Shown: positions 1-5,886 of the stretch, one piece after another
Position numbering within the stretch: position 1 is the first letter of the stretch
Layout: each line of letters begins with the position of its first letter
DNA from: an uncultured Actinomycetes bacterium
GTDB taxonomy: Bacteria > Actinomycetota > Actinomycetes > S36-B12
Length of the DNA stretch: 6,082 nt
Assembly: GCA_903848435.1 (NCBI GenBank)
Contig: CAINGG010000420.1
Location: forward strand, 1-6,082
Direction of reading: 5' to 3'
Made by a program: the position numbers and the translations under genes
Notes under the pieces: model-generated
What the model saw: the letters and a program-made list of their open reading frames with translations, nothing else
Told to the model about the DNA's origin: nothing
Database searches by the model: none

Positions 1-171
1 CCCCTCCAGCGGATCCTGGCGTGGGAGGACCGCTACAGCGAGGGCCTCGGTCGTGCGAAGTCCACGCTCGATCAGATTGCCGCTCACGAGACCGGCGACT
101 TGGCGACCTTGTCGGTGGCCCTGCGCGTGCTGCGCAACCTCGTCGCCCAGGGGCAGTCCAGCGGCGGGTAG
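1..171 (+). CDS. Probable NAD-specific glutamate dehydrogenase, C-terminal end (partial)
   Basis: An open frame enters from the left edge and stops with TAG at 169-171, leaving the last 56 residues. The visible part is helical and contains AWEDRYSEGLGRAK, then DLATLSVALRVLRNLVAQ. A tail of the form DLATLSVALR-x-x-R-x-L is what I recall from the very large (about 1,600-residue) NAD-dependent glutamate dehydrogenases of actinobacteria, which oxidise glutamate to 2-oxoglutarate and ammonia in the cytoplasm. None of the catalytic core lies in the window, so the call rests on this tail only. The adenosine deaminase gene starts 9 bases after the stop in the same frame, so the two are probably co-transcribed. 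The 5' end lies outside the window. Confidence 0.68.
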   Translation, partial: PLQRILAWEDRYSEGLGRAKSTLDQIAAHETGDLATLSVALRVLRNLVAQGQSSGG

Positions 172-180
172 ATTCGTCGC

Positions 181-1254
181 ATGGCACTGGACGAGGAGAC
201 GATCCGGAGCCTGCCCAAGGTCCTTCTCCACGACCACCTCGATGGGGGACTGCGCCCGGCCACCGTCGCCGAGCTGGCCGAGCAGACCGGATACGCGGGA
301 TTGCCGACTACCGACCCGGTCGCGCTGGCGACGTGGTTTCGCGAGGCCGGCAACTCCGGATCGCTGGAGCGTTATCTCGAGCCCTTCCAGCACACCGTGG
401 GCGTCATGCAGACGCCTGACGCTCTCGCTCGCGTCGCGTCCGAATGTGCCCAGGACCTCGCCGCCGATGGTGTCGTCTACGCAGAGGTGCGCTTCGCACC
501 CGAACTCCACACCGAGCGCGGCATGACGCGCCCCGAGGTCGTCGATGCGGTCCTGGCGGGATTCCGCGACGGCGAGCGTGCGTCGGGAGAGCGCATCCGC
601 GTCGGCACCCTGCTGACCGCCATGCGCACCTCGGCGCAGGGCCGCCAGATCGCCGACCTGGTCGTCGAGTATCGCGACCGGGGCGTCGTCGGCTTCGACA
701 TCGCCGGGCGCGAGGCCGGCTACCCGCCGACGCGGCACCTCGACGCCTTCGAGTTCCTGCGCCGCGAGAACGCGCACTTCACCATCCACGCCGGCGAGGC
801 CTTCGGGCTGCCGAGCATCTGGGAGGCGATCCAGTGGTGCGGCGCCGATCGCCTCGGCCACGGCGTTCGCATCGTCGATGACATTGAGCGCCATGACGAC
901 GGCTCCGTCACGCTCGGACCCCTGGCCGCCTACGTGCGCGATCGGCGCATCCCGCTGGAGCTGTGCCCGACGTCGAATGTCATGACCGGCGCTGCGGCAA
1001 GCATCGCCGAGCACCCCATCGGCCTGCTGTCCGATCTTCGCTTCCGGGTCACGCTGAACACCGACAATCGGCTGGTGAGCGACACGAGCATGACCCGCGA
1101 GATGACCCAGGTGTGCGAGGCCTTCGGCTGGGGAGTCAATGACCTGCGATGGCTCACGGTCAACGCGATGAAGAGCGCCTTCATACCGTTTGATGAGCGT
1201 CTGGCCATCATCGACGGCGTCATCAAGCCGGCCTACGCGGCGCAGGCCGCCTGA
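181..1254 (+). CDS. add: Adenosine deaminase
   Basis: Cytoplasmic zinc enzyme that hydrolyses adenosine and 2'-deoxyadenosine to inosine or deoxyinosine plus ammonia; 357 residues, the usual length. The metal and active-site motifs are all present: HDH at 17-19 ([12 protein letters not shown]), FDIAG at 172-176, HAGE at 203-206 with the catalytic Glu206, GHG with His227, CPTSN at 262-266, and NTDN at 293-296 with the zinc-binding Asp295. The second residue of the classical Asp-Asp pair is Asn296, as I recall it in the mycobacterial enzyme, so this looks like a clade trait rather than damage. The near-universal actinobacterial stretch [19 protein letters not shown] is at 327-345. ATG at 181 is the first usable start after the upstream in-frame stop 9 bases earlier. 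No good Shine-Dalgarno sequence precedes it, which suggests coupling to the upstream gene. The deoxyinosine it makes feeds the convergent phosphorylase and aldolase operon. Confidence 0.97.
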   Translation: MALDEETIRSLPKVLLHDHLDGGLRPATVAELAEQTGYAGLPTTDPVALATWFREAGNSGSLERYLEPFQHTVGVMQTPDALARVASECAQDLAADGVVYAEVRFAPELHTERGMTRPEVVDAVLAGFRDGERASGERIRVGTLLTAMRTSAQGRQIADLVVEYRDRGVVGFDIAGREAGYPPTRHLDAFEFLRRENAHFTIHAGEAFGLPSIWEAIQWCGADRLGHGVRIVDDIERHDDGSVTLGPLAAYVRDRRIPLELCPTSNVMTGAAASIAEHPIGLLSDLRFRVTLNTDNRLVSDTSMTREMTQVCEAFGWGVNDLRWLTVNAMKSAFIPFDERLAIIDGVIKPAYAAQAA

Positions 1255-1266
1255 GGGAGGGAGGGG
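1255..1266 (+). promoter_or_regulatory. Ribosome binding site for the small membrane protein
   Basis: A run of twelve purines directly after the adenosine deaminase stop codon (TGA 1252-1254) holds two overlapping GGAGG cores, at 1256-1260 and 1260-1264. They sit 9 and 5 bases before the GTG at 1270. This fixes GTG 1270 as the start and suggests the small gene is well translated in its own right from the shared transcript. Confidence 0.8.
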
Positions 1267-1269
1267 CGC

Positions 1270-1551
1270 GTGAGCGTCACCGACGAGTTGAGTGCGACGG
1301 CTGAGCGCGTGGAGGGCCTGCGCGAGGGCCTGGGTCGCGTGCGGGGTGTCATCGAGCAGGCAGACTCAGTGCTGACGGTCGCCGACGATCTGCTCGGCAA
1401 GGCCGACGAGATGATCGCCCAGGCCAATGAGGCCCTGGAGCAGTCCAGGCGCTGGGCCCCGCGCGTGGCGATCGCCCTGGGAGTGGTGGCCGTCGCGGCC
1501 ATCGGCACTGTCGTGGTGCTGCGCATGCGGCGCCGCAAGAGCGACGACTAG
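1270..1551 (+). CDS. Small single-pass membrane protein of unknown function
   Basis: A 93-residue protein starting at GTG with an excellent ribosome binding site. I do not recognise a family. Residues 1-60 are predicted helical, with regularly spaced Leu, Val, Ile and Ala among many Glu and Asp (for example VEGLREGLGRVRGVIEQAD), as in a coiled coil. Residues about 64-84 (PRVAIALGVVAVAAIGTVVV) form one hydrophobic helix. The tail RMRRRKSDD is strongly basic, which favours a cytoplasmic C-terminus, but Arg60, Arg61 and Arg65 before the helix make the orientation uncertain. There is no signal peptide, so it is a tail-anchored-like layout. It lies 15 bases downstream of adenosine deaminase and is probably in the same transcript. 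Its stop codon TAG (1549-1551) overlaps the stop codon of the convergent acetyltransferase gene. A functional link to nucleoside metabolism is only positional. Confidence 0.82.
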   Translation: MSVTDELSATAERVEGLREGLGRVRGVIEQADSVLTVADDLLGKADEMIAQANEALEQSRRWAPRVAIALGVVAVAAIGTVVVLRMRRRKSDD

Positions 1552-1554
1552 TCG
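1545..1554. other. Perfect palindrome with overlapping convergent stop codons
   Basis: CGACTAGTCG is a 10-base perfect palindrome. Its central CTAG (1548-1551) gives TAG (1549-1551) to the plus-strand small protein and TAG (1550-1548) to the minus-strand acetyltransferase. The two convergent genes therefore overlap by four bases with no spacer. An imperfect outer dyad (GCGAC at 1541-1545, GTCGC at 1559-1563) exists, but there is no T-tract, so I do not call a terminator. Confidence 0.9.
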
Positions 1555-2144
1555 GGCAGTCGCAGTCGCCATGCGGTCGTCTCGCGCATGAATCCCGCGC
1601 GCTCGTAGGCGCGGAGCGCGGCGTCGTTGCCGACCGTCACGACGAGTCCGAGGCCATCGAAGCCATGCAGCCGCGACGCTGCCCAGTGCAGCAGCCGCAC
1701 GCCCGCGCCGGCATAGGCCGGATCGGGGTCGCGCCATAGATCGCACACCCAGGGCCCCTCGCCTGGCCGGTCGACGATCAGGATGCCGCCATAGGCACGG
1801 TCGTCGCGGATCGCGATCGCGCTCGCCTCGGTGATGAGTGGCCCCAGCTCGGCTCCTTCCGTGTAGAGCACGAGATAGGAGTCGATGAGTGTGTCGCCTC
1901 CGGGCTGATAGTCGGGGTGGTCGGGCGGGTAGGCCGCGAGGAAGGCCGGGAGCACGCGTGCCCAGGGGAGCGGAGGCCTGGCATCGCGGGAAAACGGGTG
2001 AAACTCCGGGTCGTCGTACGTCCTCGCGAGCGGCAGGGGGAGTCGCATGACGATGGCGTGGCGCTCGAGGATGGCACCCTGGTCGATCAGCGATCGAGCC
2101 TCGTCGGCATCGTGCACGCTGACGACGCGCGGATCGTCATGCAC
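1548..2144 (-). CDS. GNAT-family N-acetyltransferase, last gene of the operon
   Basis: A 198-residue protein of the GNAT fold, which transfers an acetyl group from acetyl-CoA to an amine; substrate unknown. The signature lies in the C-terminal half: a beta strand and acetyl-CoA loop at 132-152 (WVCDLW, then DPAYAGAGVRLL), followed by LGLVVTVGN (165-173) and AALRAYERAGF (175-185), with the typical Asn173 and Tyr180. The N-terminal part (GAILERHAIVMRLPLPL, about 23-39) resembles the end of another GNAT-like motif, so the fold may be somewhat extended; this is a weak inference. The start is GTG at 2144-2142, the furthest upstream in-frame start, overlapping the end of the aldehyde dehydrogenase-like gene by 8 bases. 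There is no clear Shine-Dalgarno sequence, so translation is probably coupled. The ATG at 2140-2138 that forms an ATGA overlap is in another frame and cannot be the start. Confidence 0.85.
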   Translation of the reverse strand: MHDDPRVVSVHDADEARSLIDQGAILERHAIVMRLPLPLARTYDDPEFHPFSRDARPPLPWARVLPAFLAAYPPDHPDYQPGGDTLIDSYLVLYTEGAELGPLITEASAIAIRDDRAYGGILIVDRPGEGPWVCDLWRDPDPAYAGAGVRLLHWAASRLHGFDGLGLVVTVGNDAALRAYERAGFMRETTAWRLRLPD

Positions 2145-3006
2145 CGATGGGATGCCAGACGGTCGTGGTCTCGACGAAATGCCGGATGCGCCCCAGCCCC
2201 GGGTCCGCCGACCAGTCCGGATCGCGCCGCGGGGGGGCCAGGACGCGCTTCACGTTGACGGCAGCGGAGACCTGCATCTCGGTGGCGAGCGCGTCATCCT
2301 CGACGCCGGTGAGGTCGAGTGCCTGGACGTCGAGGTGCGACGCGAGCCAGGGGCCGATCTCGGCCGGGCGTCCGGTGAGGATGTTGACGACTCCGCCGGG
2401 CAGGTCGGAGGTCGCGAGCACCTCGGCGAGCGTGATCGAGGGCAGCGGGCGGTCGTGGGACGCAACGACGACGCAGGCATTGCCGCTCACGATGATGGGT
2501 GCCACGACGCTCACCAGCCCGAGGAGCGAAGATCGCTGCGGCGCGATCGCGCCGACGACGCCGGTGGGCTCGGGGATGGAGAAGTTGAAGTAGGGGCCGG
2601 CCACGGGGTTGCTCGAGCCGAGCACCTGAGCGATCTTGTCGGACCAGCCGGCGTACCAGACCCAGCGGTCGACGGATGCGTCGACGATGGCCGCGGCCTT
2701 GCGGGTGGACACGCCTTCGGTCTTGCCCACCTCGTCCTCGAACTGCGCACGGCGCCCCTCGAGCATTTCCGCGATCCGGTACAGCACCTGTCCGCGGTTG
2801 TAGGCCGTCGCCTTCCACCAGGCGGCCTGCCCGGCTCGCGCGGCGATGACGGCATCGCGGGCGTCCTTGCGCGAGGCGAGGGAGGCGTTGGCGAGGAAGC
2901 GGCCCTTGGCGTCGGCCACGGGATAGGTGCGCCCGCTCTCGCTGCGCGGGAACGCACCGTTGATGTAGAGCTTGTAGGTCTTGCGCACATCGATGCGGCC
3001 GTCCAT
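2137..3006 (-). CDS. Aldehyde dehydrogenase-like protein without catalytic domain (ALDH16 C-terminal-domain-like)
   Basis: A 289-residue protein clearly homologous to the N-terminal, NAD-binding half of its upstream neighbour. Residues 10-235 align along its length: YINGAF, RGQVLYRIAEML, WYAGWSDK, PTGVVGAIAP, DLPGGVVNILTG. The active-site residues are gone. The Asn of PWN is Arg158, the NAD-binding Lys is Val181, and the Glu of KPAE is His184. After LDLTGVEDD (230-238) the whole catalytic lobe, with its LELGG Glu and catalytic Cys, is missing. The protein resumes with RHFVETTTVWHPIGA, which resembles the terminal oligomerisation strand of aldehyde dehydrogenases. It is therefore not an oxidoreductase by itself. 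ALDH16 proteins carry such a Rossmann-plus-beta-flap domain fused after a complete enzyme, so I infer a structural or regulatory partner of the preceding gene product. ATG 3006 is chosen because GGAGGT lies 6 bases upstream and it forms a TGATG overlap. GTG 3009 is a less likely alternative. Confidence 0.88.
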   Translation of the reverse strand: MDGRIDVRKTYKLYINGAFPRSESGRTYPVADAKGRFLANASLASRKDARDAVIAARAGQAAWWKATAYNRGQVLYRIAEMLEGRRAQFEDEVGKTEGVSTRKAAAIVDASVDRWVWYAGWSDKIAQVLGSSNPVAGPYFNFSIPEPTGVVGAIAPQRSSLLGLVSVVAPIIVSGNACVVVASHDRPLPSITLAEVLATSDLPGGVVNILTGRPAEIGPWLASHLDVQALDLTGVEDDALATEMQVSAAVNVKRVLAPPRRDPDWSADPGLGRIRHFVETTTVWHPIGA

Positions 3007-4448
3007 CACACCACCTCCGCCTTCAGGTAGGCGGCCAGGCCCTGGCGTCCGCCCTCGCGGCCGAAGCCGGATTCCTTGTAGCCGCCGAAGGGGGACGCCG
3101 GGTCGAACTTGTTGAAGGTGTTGGCCCACACCGTGCCGGCGCGCAAGCGTGACGCCATCCACAGGATGCGCGAGCCCTTCTCGGTCCAGACTCCCGCGGA
3201 GAGGCCGTAGGGGGTGTTGTTGGCTTTCTCGATCGCCTCGTCGGGGGTGCGGAAGGTCAGCACCGACAGCACCGGACCGAAGATCTCCTCACGCGCGATG
3301 CGGTGTGCCTGCGTGACGCCGGTGAAGATCGTCGGCGGATACCACCAACCGCGTTCGGGGATGGCGCACGGCGCCGACCAGCGCTCGGCCCCCTCGGCAT
3401 CGCCGGAGCGCACGATCTCGTCGATACGCGCGAACTGCTCGGCGGAGTTGATGGCGCCGATGTCAGTGTTCTTATCGAGCGGGTCGCCCAGGCGCAGGGT
3501 GGACAGCCGCTGCTTCAGTCGATCCAGCACCTCGTCTCGGATCGATTCTTGGATGAGGAGGCGTGATCCAGCGCAGCAGACATGGCCCTGGTTGAAGAAG
3601 ATGCCGTTGACGATGCCCTCGACGGCCTCGTCGATGGGGGCATCGTCGAAGACGATGTTGGCCGCCTTGCCCCCGAGTTCGAGAGTGAGCGCCTTGCGGG
3701 TGCCGGCGATTGCACGCTGGATCGCCTTGCCGACCTCCGTGGAGCCGGTGAAGGCGATCTTGTCGACATCGGGATGCTCGACGAGCAGTCGCCCCGTCTG
3801 GCCGGCGCCGGTGACGATGTTGACGACTCCCGGCGGGAGTTCGGCCTGCTGGCAGATGTCGGCAAAAGCCAGTGCGGTGAGCGGCGTCGTCTCCGCGGGC
3901 TTGAGCACGACCGTGTTGCCGGTGGCGAGTGCGGGCGCGATCTTCCAGGCCAGCATGAGCAGCGGGAAATTCCAGGGAATGATCTGGCCGGCGACACCGT
4001 AGGGGCGCGGATCGGGGCCGAGCCCCGCGTACTGGAGCTTGTCGGCCCATCCGGCGTGGTAGAAGAAGTGCGCGGCAGTGAGAGGCAGGTCGACGTCACG
4101 GGATTCGCGGATCGGCTTGCCGTTGTCGAGCGTCTCGAGCACCGCGAGCTCGCGTGAGCGTTCCTGGATGATCCGCGCGATCCGGTAGAGGTACTTTGCG
4201 CGCTCGGCTCCCGGCATGCGCGACCAGGTCGTCTTGTAAGCAGTGCGGGCCGCGCGTACGGCCCGATCGATGTCGGCGGCGCCACCCTCGCTGATGTCGG
4301 CCAGGACCTCCTCGGTCGCCGGGTTGATCGTCTTGAACGATGCGCCGTCGATGGGATCGACGAACTCGCCGTCGATGAACAGCCCGTAGTGCGGAGCGAT
4401 GTCGACGACCGTCCGGGACTCCGGGGCCGGCGCGTAATCGAAGGTCAT
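3006..4448 (-). CDS. NAD(P)-dependent aldehyde dehydrogenase, full length (ALDH16 N-terminal-domain-like)
   Basis: A complete 480-residue cytoplasmic aldehyde dehydrogenase that oxidises an aldehyde to its acid with NAD(P). All key elements are visible: PWN with Asn160, KPAE with Lys183 and Glu186, the nucleotide loop FTGSTEVG (233-240), LELGG with general-base Glu257, GHVCCAGSR with catalytic Cys291, and EEIFGPV with Glu388. Position between deoC and the short paralogue points to acetaldehyde from the aldolase as a likely substrate; this is inference, since family members vary widely in substrate. ATG 4448-4446 follows the deoC stop by 7 bases and has AGGAG 4 bases upstream. The gene ends in a TGATG overlap with the next gene, so the two products are made in step and may form a complex, together matching the layout of the single-chain ALDH16 proteins (about 800 residues). 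Alternative: an ordinary aldehyde dehydrogenase next to an unrelated degenerate copy. Confidence 0.95.
   Translation of the reverse strand: MTFDYAPAPESRTVVDIAPHYGLFIDGEFVDPIDGASFKTINPATEEVLADISEGGAADIDRAVRAARTAYKTTWSRMPGAERAKYLYRIARIIQERSRELAVLETLDNGKPIRESRDVDLPLTAAHFFYHAGWADKLQYAGLGPDPRPYGVAGQIIPWNFPLLMLAWKIAPALATGNTVVLKPAETTPLTALAFADICQQAELPPGVVNIVTGAGQTGRLLVEHPDVDKIAFTGSTEVGKAIQRAIAGTRKALTLELGGKAANIVFDDAPIDEAVEGIVNGIFFNQGHVCCAGSRLLIQESIRDEVLDRLKQRLSTLRLGDPLDKNTDIGAINSAEQFARIDEIVRSGDAEGAERWSAPCAIPERGWWYPPTIFTGVTQAHRIAREEIFGPVLSVLTFRTPDEAIEKANNTPYGLSAGVWTEKGSRILWMASRLRAGTVWANTFNKFDPASPFGGYKESGFGREGGRQGLAAYLKAEVV
3013..3018 (-). promoter_or_regulatory. Ribosome binding site deciding the start of the short ALDH-like gene
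   Basis: On the minus strand GGAGGT (3018-3013) lies 6 bases before ATG 3006-3004, inside the end of the full-length aldehyde dehydrogenase gene. It rules out the 52-codon-longer frame opening at 3162, whose extra residues are an out-of-frame reading of the upstream gene. Confidence 0.85.
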
Positions 4449-4452
4449 CGGG

Positions 4453-4458
4453 CTCCTA
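4453..4458 (-). promoter_or_regulatory. Ribosome binding site of the full-length ALDH, overlapping the deoC stop
   Basis: TAGGAG on the minus strand (4458-4453) ends 4 bases before ATG 4448. Its first three bases are the TAG stop codon of deoC, so ribosomes ending deoC translation are delivered onto the next ribosome binding site. Confidence 0.8.
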
Positions 4459-5397
4459 GTCGATCGTGACGTAGTCGGGGCCGGAGTAGTGGCCGGTGGC
4501 CATGCGCTGGCGCTGCTGGAGGAGGTCGTTGAGTAGTGCGGATGCGCCGAAACGGAAGAGGTCGGGCGTGAGCCACTCCGGACCGCAGGTCTCGTTGACC
4601 ATGACGAGGTAGCGGATCGCGTCCTTGGAGGTGCGAATGCCGCCAGCCGGCTTGACGCCCACCCGCTGCCCGGTCTGGCGATACCAGTCGCGCACCGCCT
4701 CGAGCAGGATCAGCGTGACGGGCATGGTGGCCGCGGGGCTGACCTTGCCGGTTGATGTCTTGATGAAGTCCGCGCCCGCAAGCATCGCCAGCCACGACGC
4801 GCGGCGGACGTTGTCGTAGGTCTTGAGCTCGCCCGTCTCGAAGATCACCTTCAAATGCGCTGCCGTGCCGCATACATCCTTGACCGCGACGATCTCCTCG
4901 AACACCTCGAGGTAGCGCCCTTCGAGGAAGGCACCGCGGTCGATGACCATGTCGATCTCGTCGGCGCCGTTGGCGATCGCGTCGCGCGTGTCCTGCAACT
5001 TGATGCCGAGGCTCGCCCGGCCGGAGGGGAAGGCGGTGGCGACGGCCGCGACGTGCAGGCGATCGCCCACGGCGTCGCGGGCGATGGCAGCCATGTCGCC
5101 GTAGACGCAGATCGCGGCGACGTGCGGGACGCTCGGATCGCTCGGGTCGGGTCGCAGGCCCTTGGCGCACAGGGCACGCACCTTGCCCGGGGTGTCCATG
5201 CCCTCGAGCGTGGTGAGGTCGACCATCGAGATGGCCAGGTCGATGGCGTAGGACTTGGCCGCGGCCTTGATGGAACGGGTGGACAGCATGGCGGCGCGGG
5301 CGTCTGCGCCCACCTGGTCGACGCCGGGCAGCCCGTGCAGGAACCGGCGCAGGCTGGCATTGCTCGACGCGATGTCGGAGGCCAGGGTCGCGGTCAC
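4456..5397 (-). CDS. deoC: Deoxyribose-phosphate aldolase, long (eukaryote-like) type
   Basis: Class I aldolase that splits 2-deoxy-D-ribose-5-phosphate into glyceraldehyde-3-phosphate and acetaldehyde, the last step of deoxynucleoside sugar breakdown in the cytoplasm. The TIM-barrel motifs are in place: DLTTLEGMDT (60-69), CVYGDM (97-102), ATAFPSG (120-126), GADEIDMVID with the proton-relay Asp149, FIKTSTGK with Schiff-base Lys213, VKPAGGIR with Lys249, and the phosphate loop RFGAS (282-286). At 313 residues it is longer than the roughly 220-260-residue short bacterial forms. It shares with the human-type enzyme an extended helical N-terminus and a basic AAAK stretch before the first barrel strand. 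The C-terminus keeps Tyr residues (304, 309). Start GTG 5397-5395 makes a GTGA overlap with the upstream acetyltransferase stop. No strong ribosome binding site is seen, so coupling is likely. The sugar phosphate would come from the phosphorylase plus a phosphopentomutase that is not in this window. Confidence 0.96.
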   Translation of the reverse strand: MTATLASDIASSNASLRRFLHGLPGVDQVGADARAAMLSTRSIKAAAKSYAIDLAISMVDLTTLEGMDTPGKVRALCAKGLRPDPSDPSVPHVAAICVYGDMAAIARDAVGDRLHVAAVATAFPSGRASLGIKLQDTRDAIANGADEIDMVIDRGAFLEGRYLEVFEEIVAVKDVCGTAAHLKVIFETGELKTYDNVRRASWLAMLAGADFIKTSTGKVSPAATMPVTLILLEAVRDWYRQTGQRVGVKPAGGIRTSKDAIRYLVMVNETCGPEWLTPDLFRFGASALLNDLLQQRQRMATGHYSGPDYVTID

Positions 5398-5885
5398 CCG
5401 GCCAGCGTATCCCTCGTCCGCGCGTACATCACCAGGTCGTGGTGGAGGCCATCCGTCCGGTACTGAGCCCCTCGCAGGACGCCCTCTCGCGTGAAGCCTG
5501 CCCTCTCCAAGGAGTGCTGTTCGGCATGGTTGTCGACGTCGGTGGATGCCTCGACGCGATGTGCGGACTGGAGGAGGTAGTCGCTCAGCATCCGCTGTGC
5601 GAGGGTGCCGAGCCCATGGCCGCGAGCCGTGGGCGTGAGCGCGATGCCCGTGCTCCAGGCCCGCGAGCCGCGAGTGGGGCCGTAGGGCACGGCGTGCCAG
5701 GACATCGTGCCGATGATCGCGCCATCGAGCACGACCGCGGCGCGGTGCTGCTGCGGCTGCTCGTCGTCCGGAAGCCAGTCGTCATCCCAGTCATCCCACG
5801 GCGAGGACTCGTCGGGACGGATGTCATCGGCCGCAAGGTCGCGGATCTCCAGGTGGGATCCGCCGTGCTGCGCGGACAGGTGCAT
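5394..5885 (-). CDS. GNAT-family N-acetyltransferase (RimJ/RimL-like)
   Basis: A 163-residue single-domain acetyltransferase. The acetyl-CoA signature ARGHGLGTLAQRML (87-100) has the R-x-x-G-x-G loop at 88-93. It is followed by RVEASTDVDNHAEQHSLERAGF (110-131), where Asn119 and the GF turn are typical, and by a RimJ/RimL-like end (TREGVLRGAQYRTDGLHHDLVMYAR, 132-156). That suggests acetylation of a protein N-terminus or a small amine; the substrate cannot be told. Residues 25-42 form a very acidic, Trp-containing segment (PDESSPWDDWDDDWLPDDE) where these proteins normally bind substrate. ATG 5885 lies one base after the phosphorylase stop, and the 3' end overlaps the deoC start by four bases, so the gene sits inside the nucleoside operon. 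A direct role in that pathway is unproven. Confidence 0.87.
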   Translation of the reverse strand: MHLSAQHGGSHLEIRDLAADDIRPDESSPWDDWDDDWLPDDEQPQQHRAAVVLDGAIIGTMSWHAVPYGPTRGSRAWSTGIALTPTARGHGLGTLAQRMLSDYLLQSAHRVEASTDVDNHAEQHSLERAGFTREGVLRGAQYRTDGLHHDLVMYARTRDTLAG

Positions 5886-5886
5886 G

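Noticed and set aside
886..1068. Asn296 in place of the second Asp of the adenosine deaminase NTDD motif as a loss of function
   Set aside because: NTDN is what I recall from mycobacterial and related adenosine deaminases, and the zinc ligands, Glu206 and Asp295 are all present.
1541..1563. Bidirectional intrinsic terminator at the convergent junction
   Set aside because: The palindrome is short, the outer stem is only 5 pairs with a wide loop, and there is no T-run on either strand.
2047..3030. Long plus-strand open frame (327 codons) opposite the acetyltransferase and ALDH-like genes
   Set aside because: It is antisense to two genes with clear family motifs, its translation shows no recognisable domain, and GC-rich DNA often leaves such frames open by chance.
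3007..3162. 52-residue N-terminal extension of the short ALDH-like protein
   Set aside because: The extra residues are a shifted reading of the upstream ALDH C-terminus, while homology and a GGAGGT site support ATG 3006.
3214..4002. Plus-strand open frame of 262 codons opposite the full-length aldehyde dehydrogenase
   Set aside because: Its translation is Ser-, Pro- and Arg-rich with no motif, and it is wholly antisense to a complete, well-conserved enzyme.
4445..5170. Minus-strand 241-codon frame overlapping deoC
   Set aside because: It is an Arg-rich out-of-frame reading of deoC, whose catalytic lysines and loops are intact in the chosen frame.
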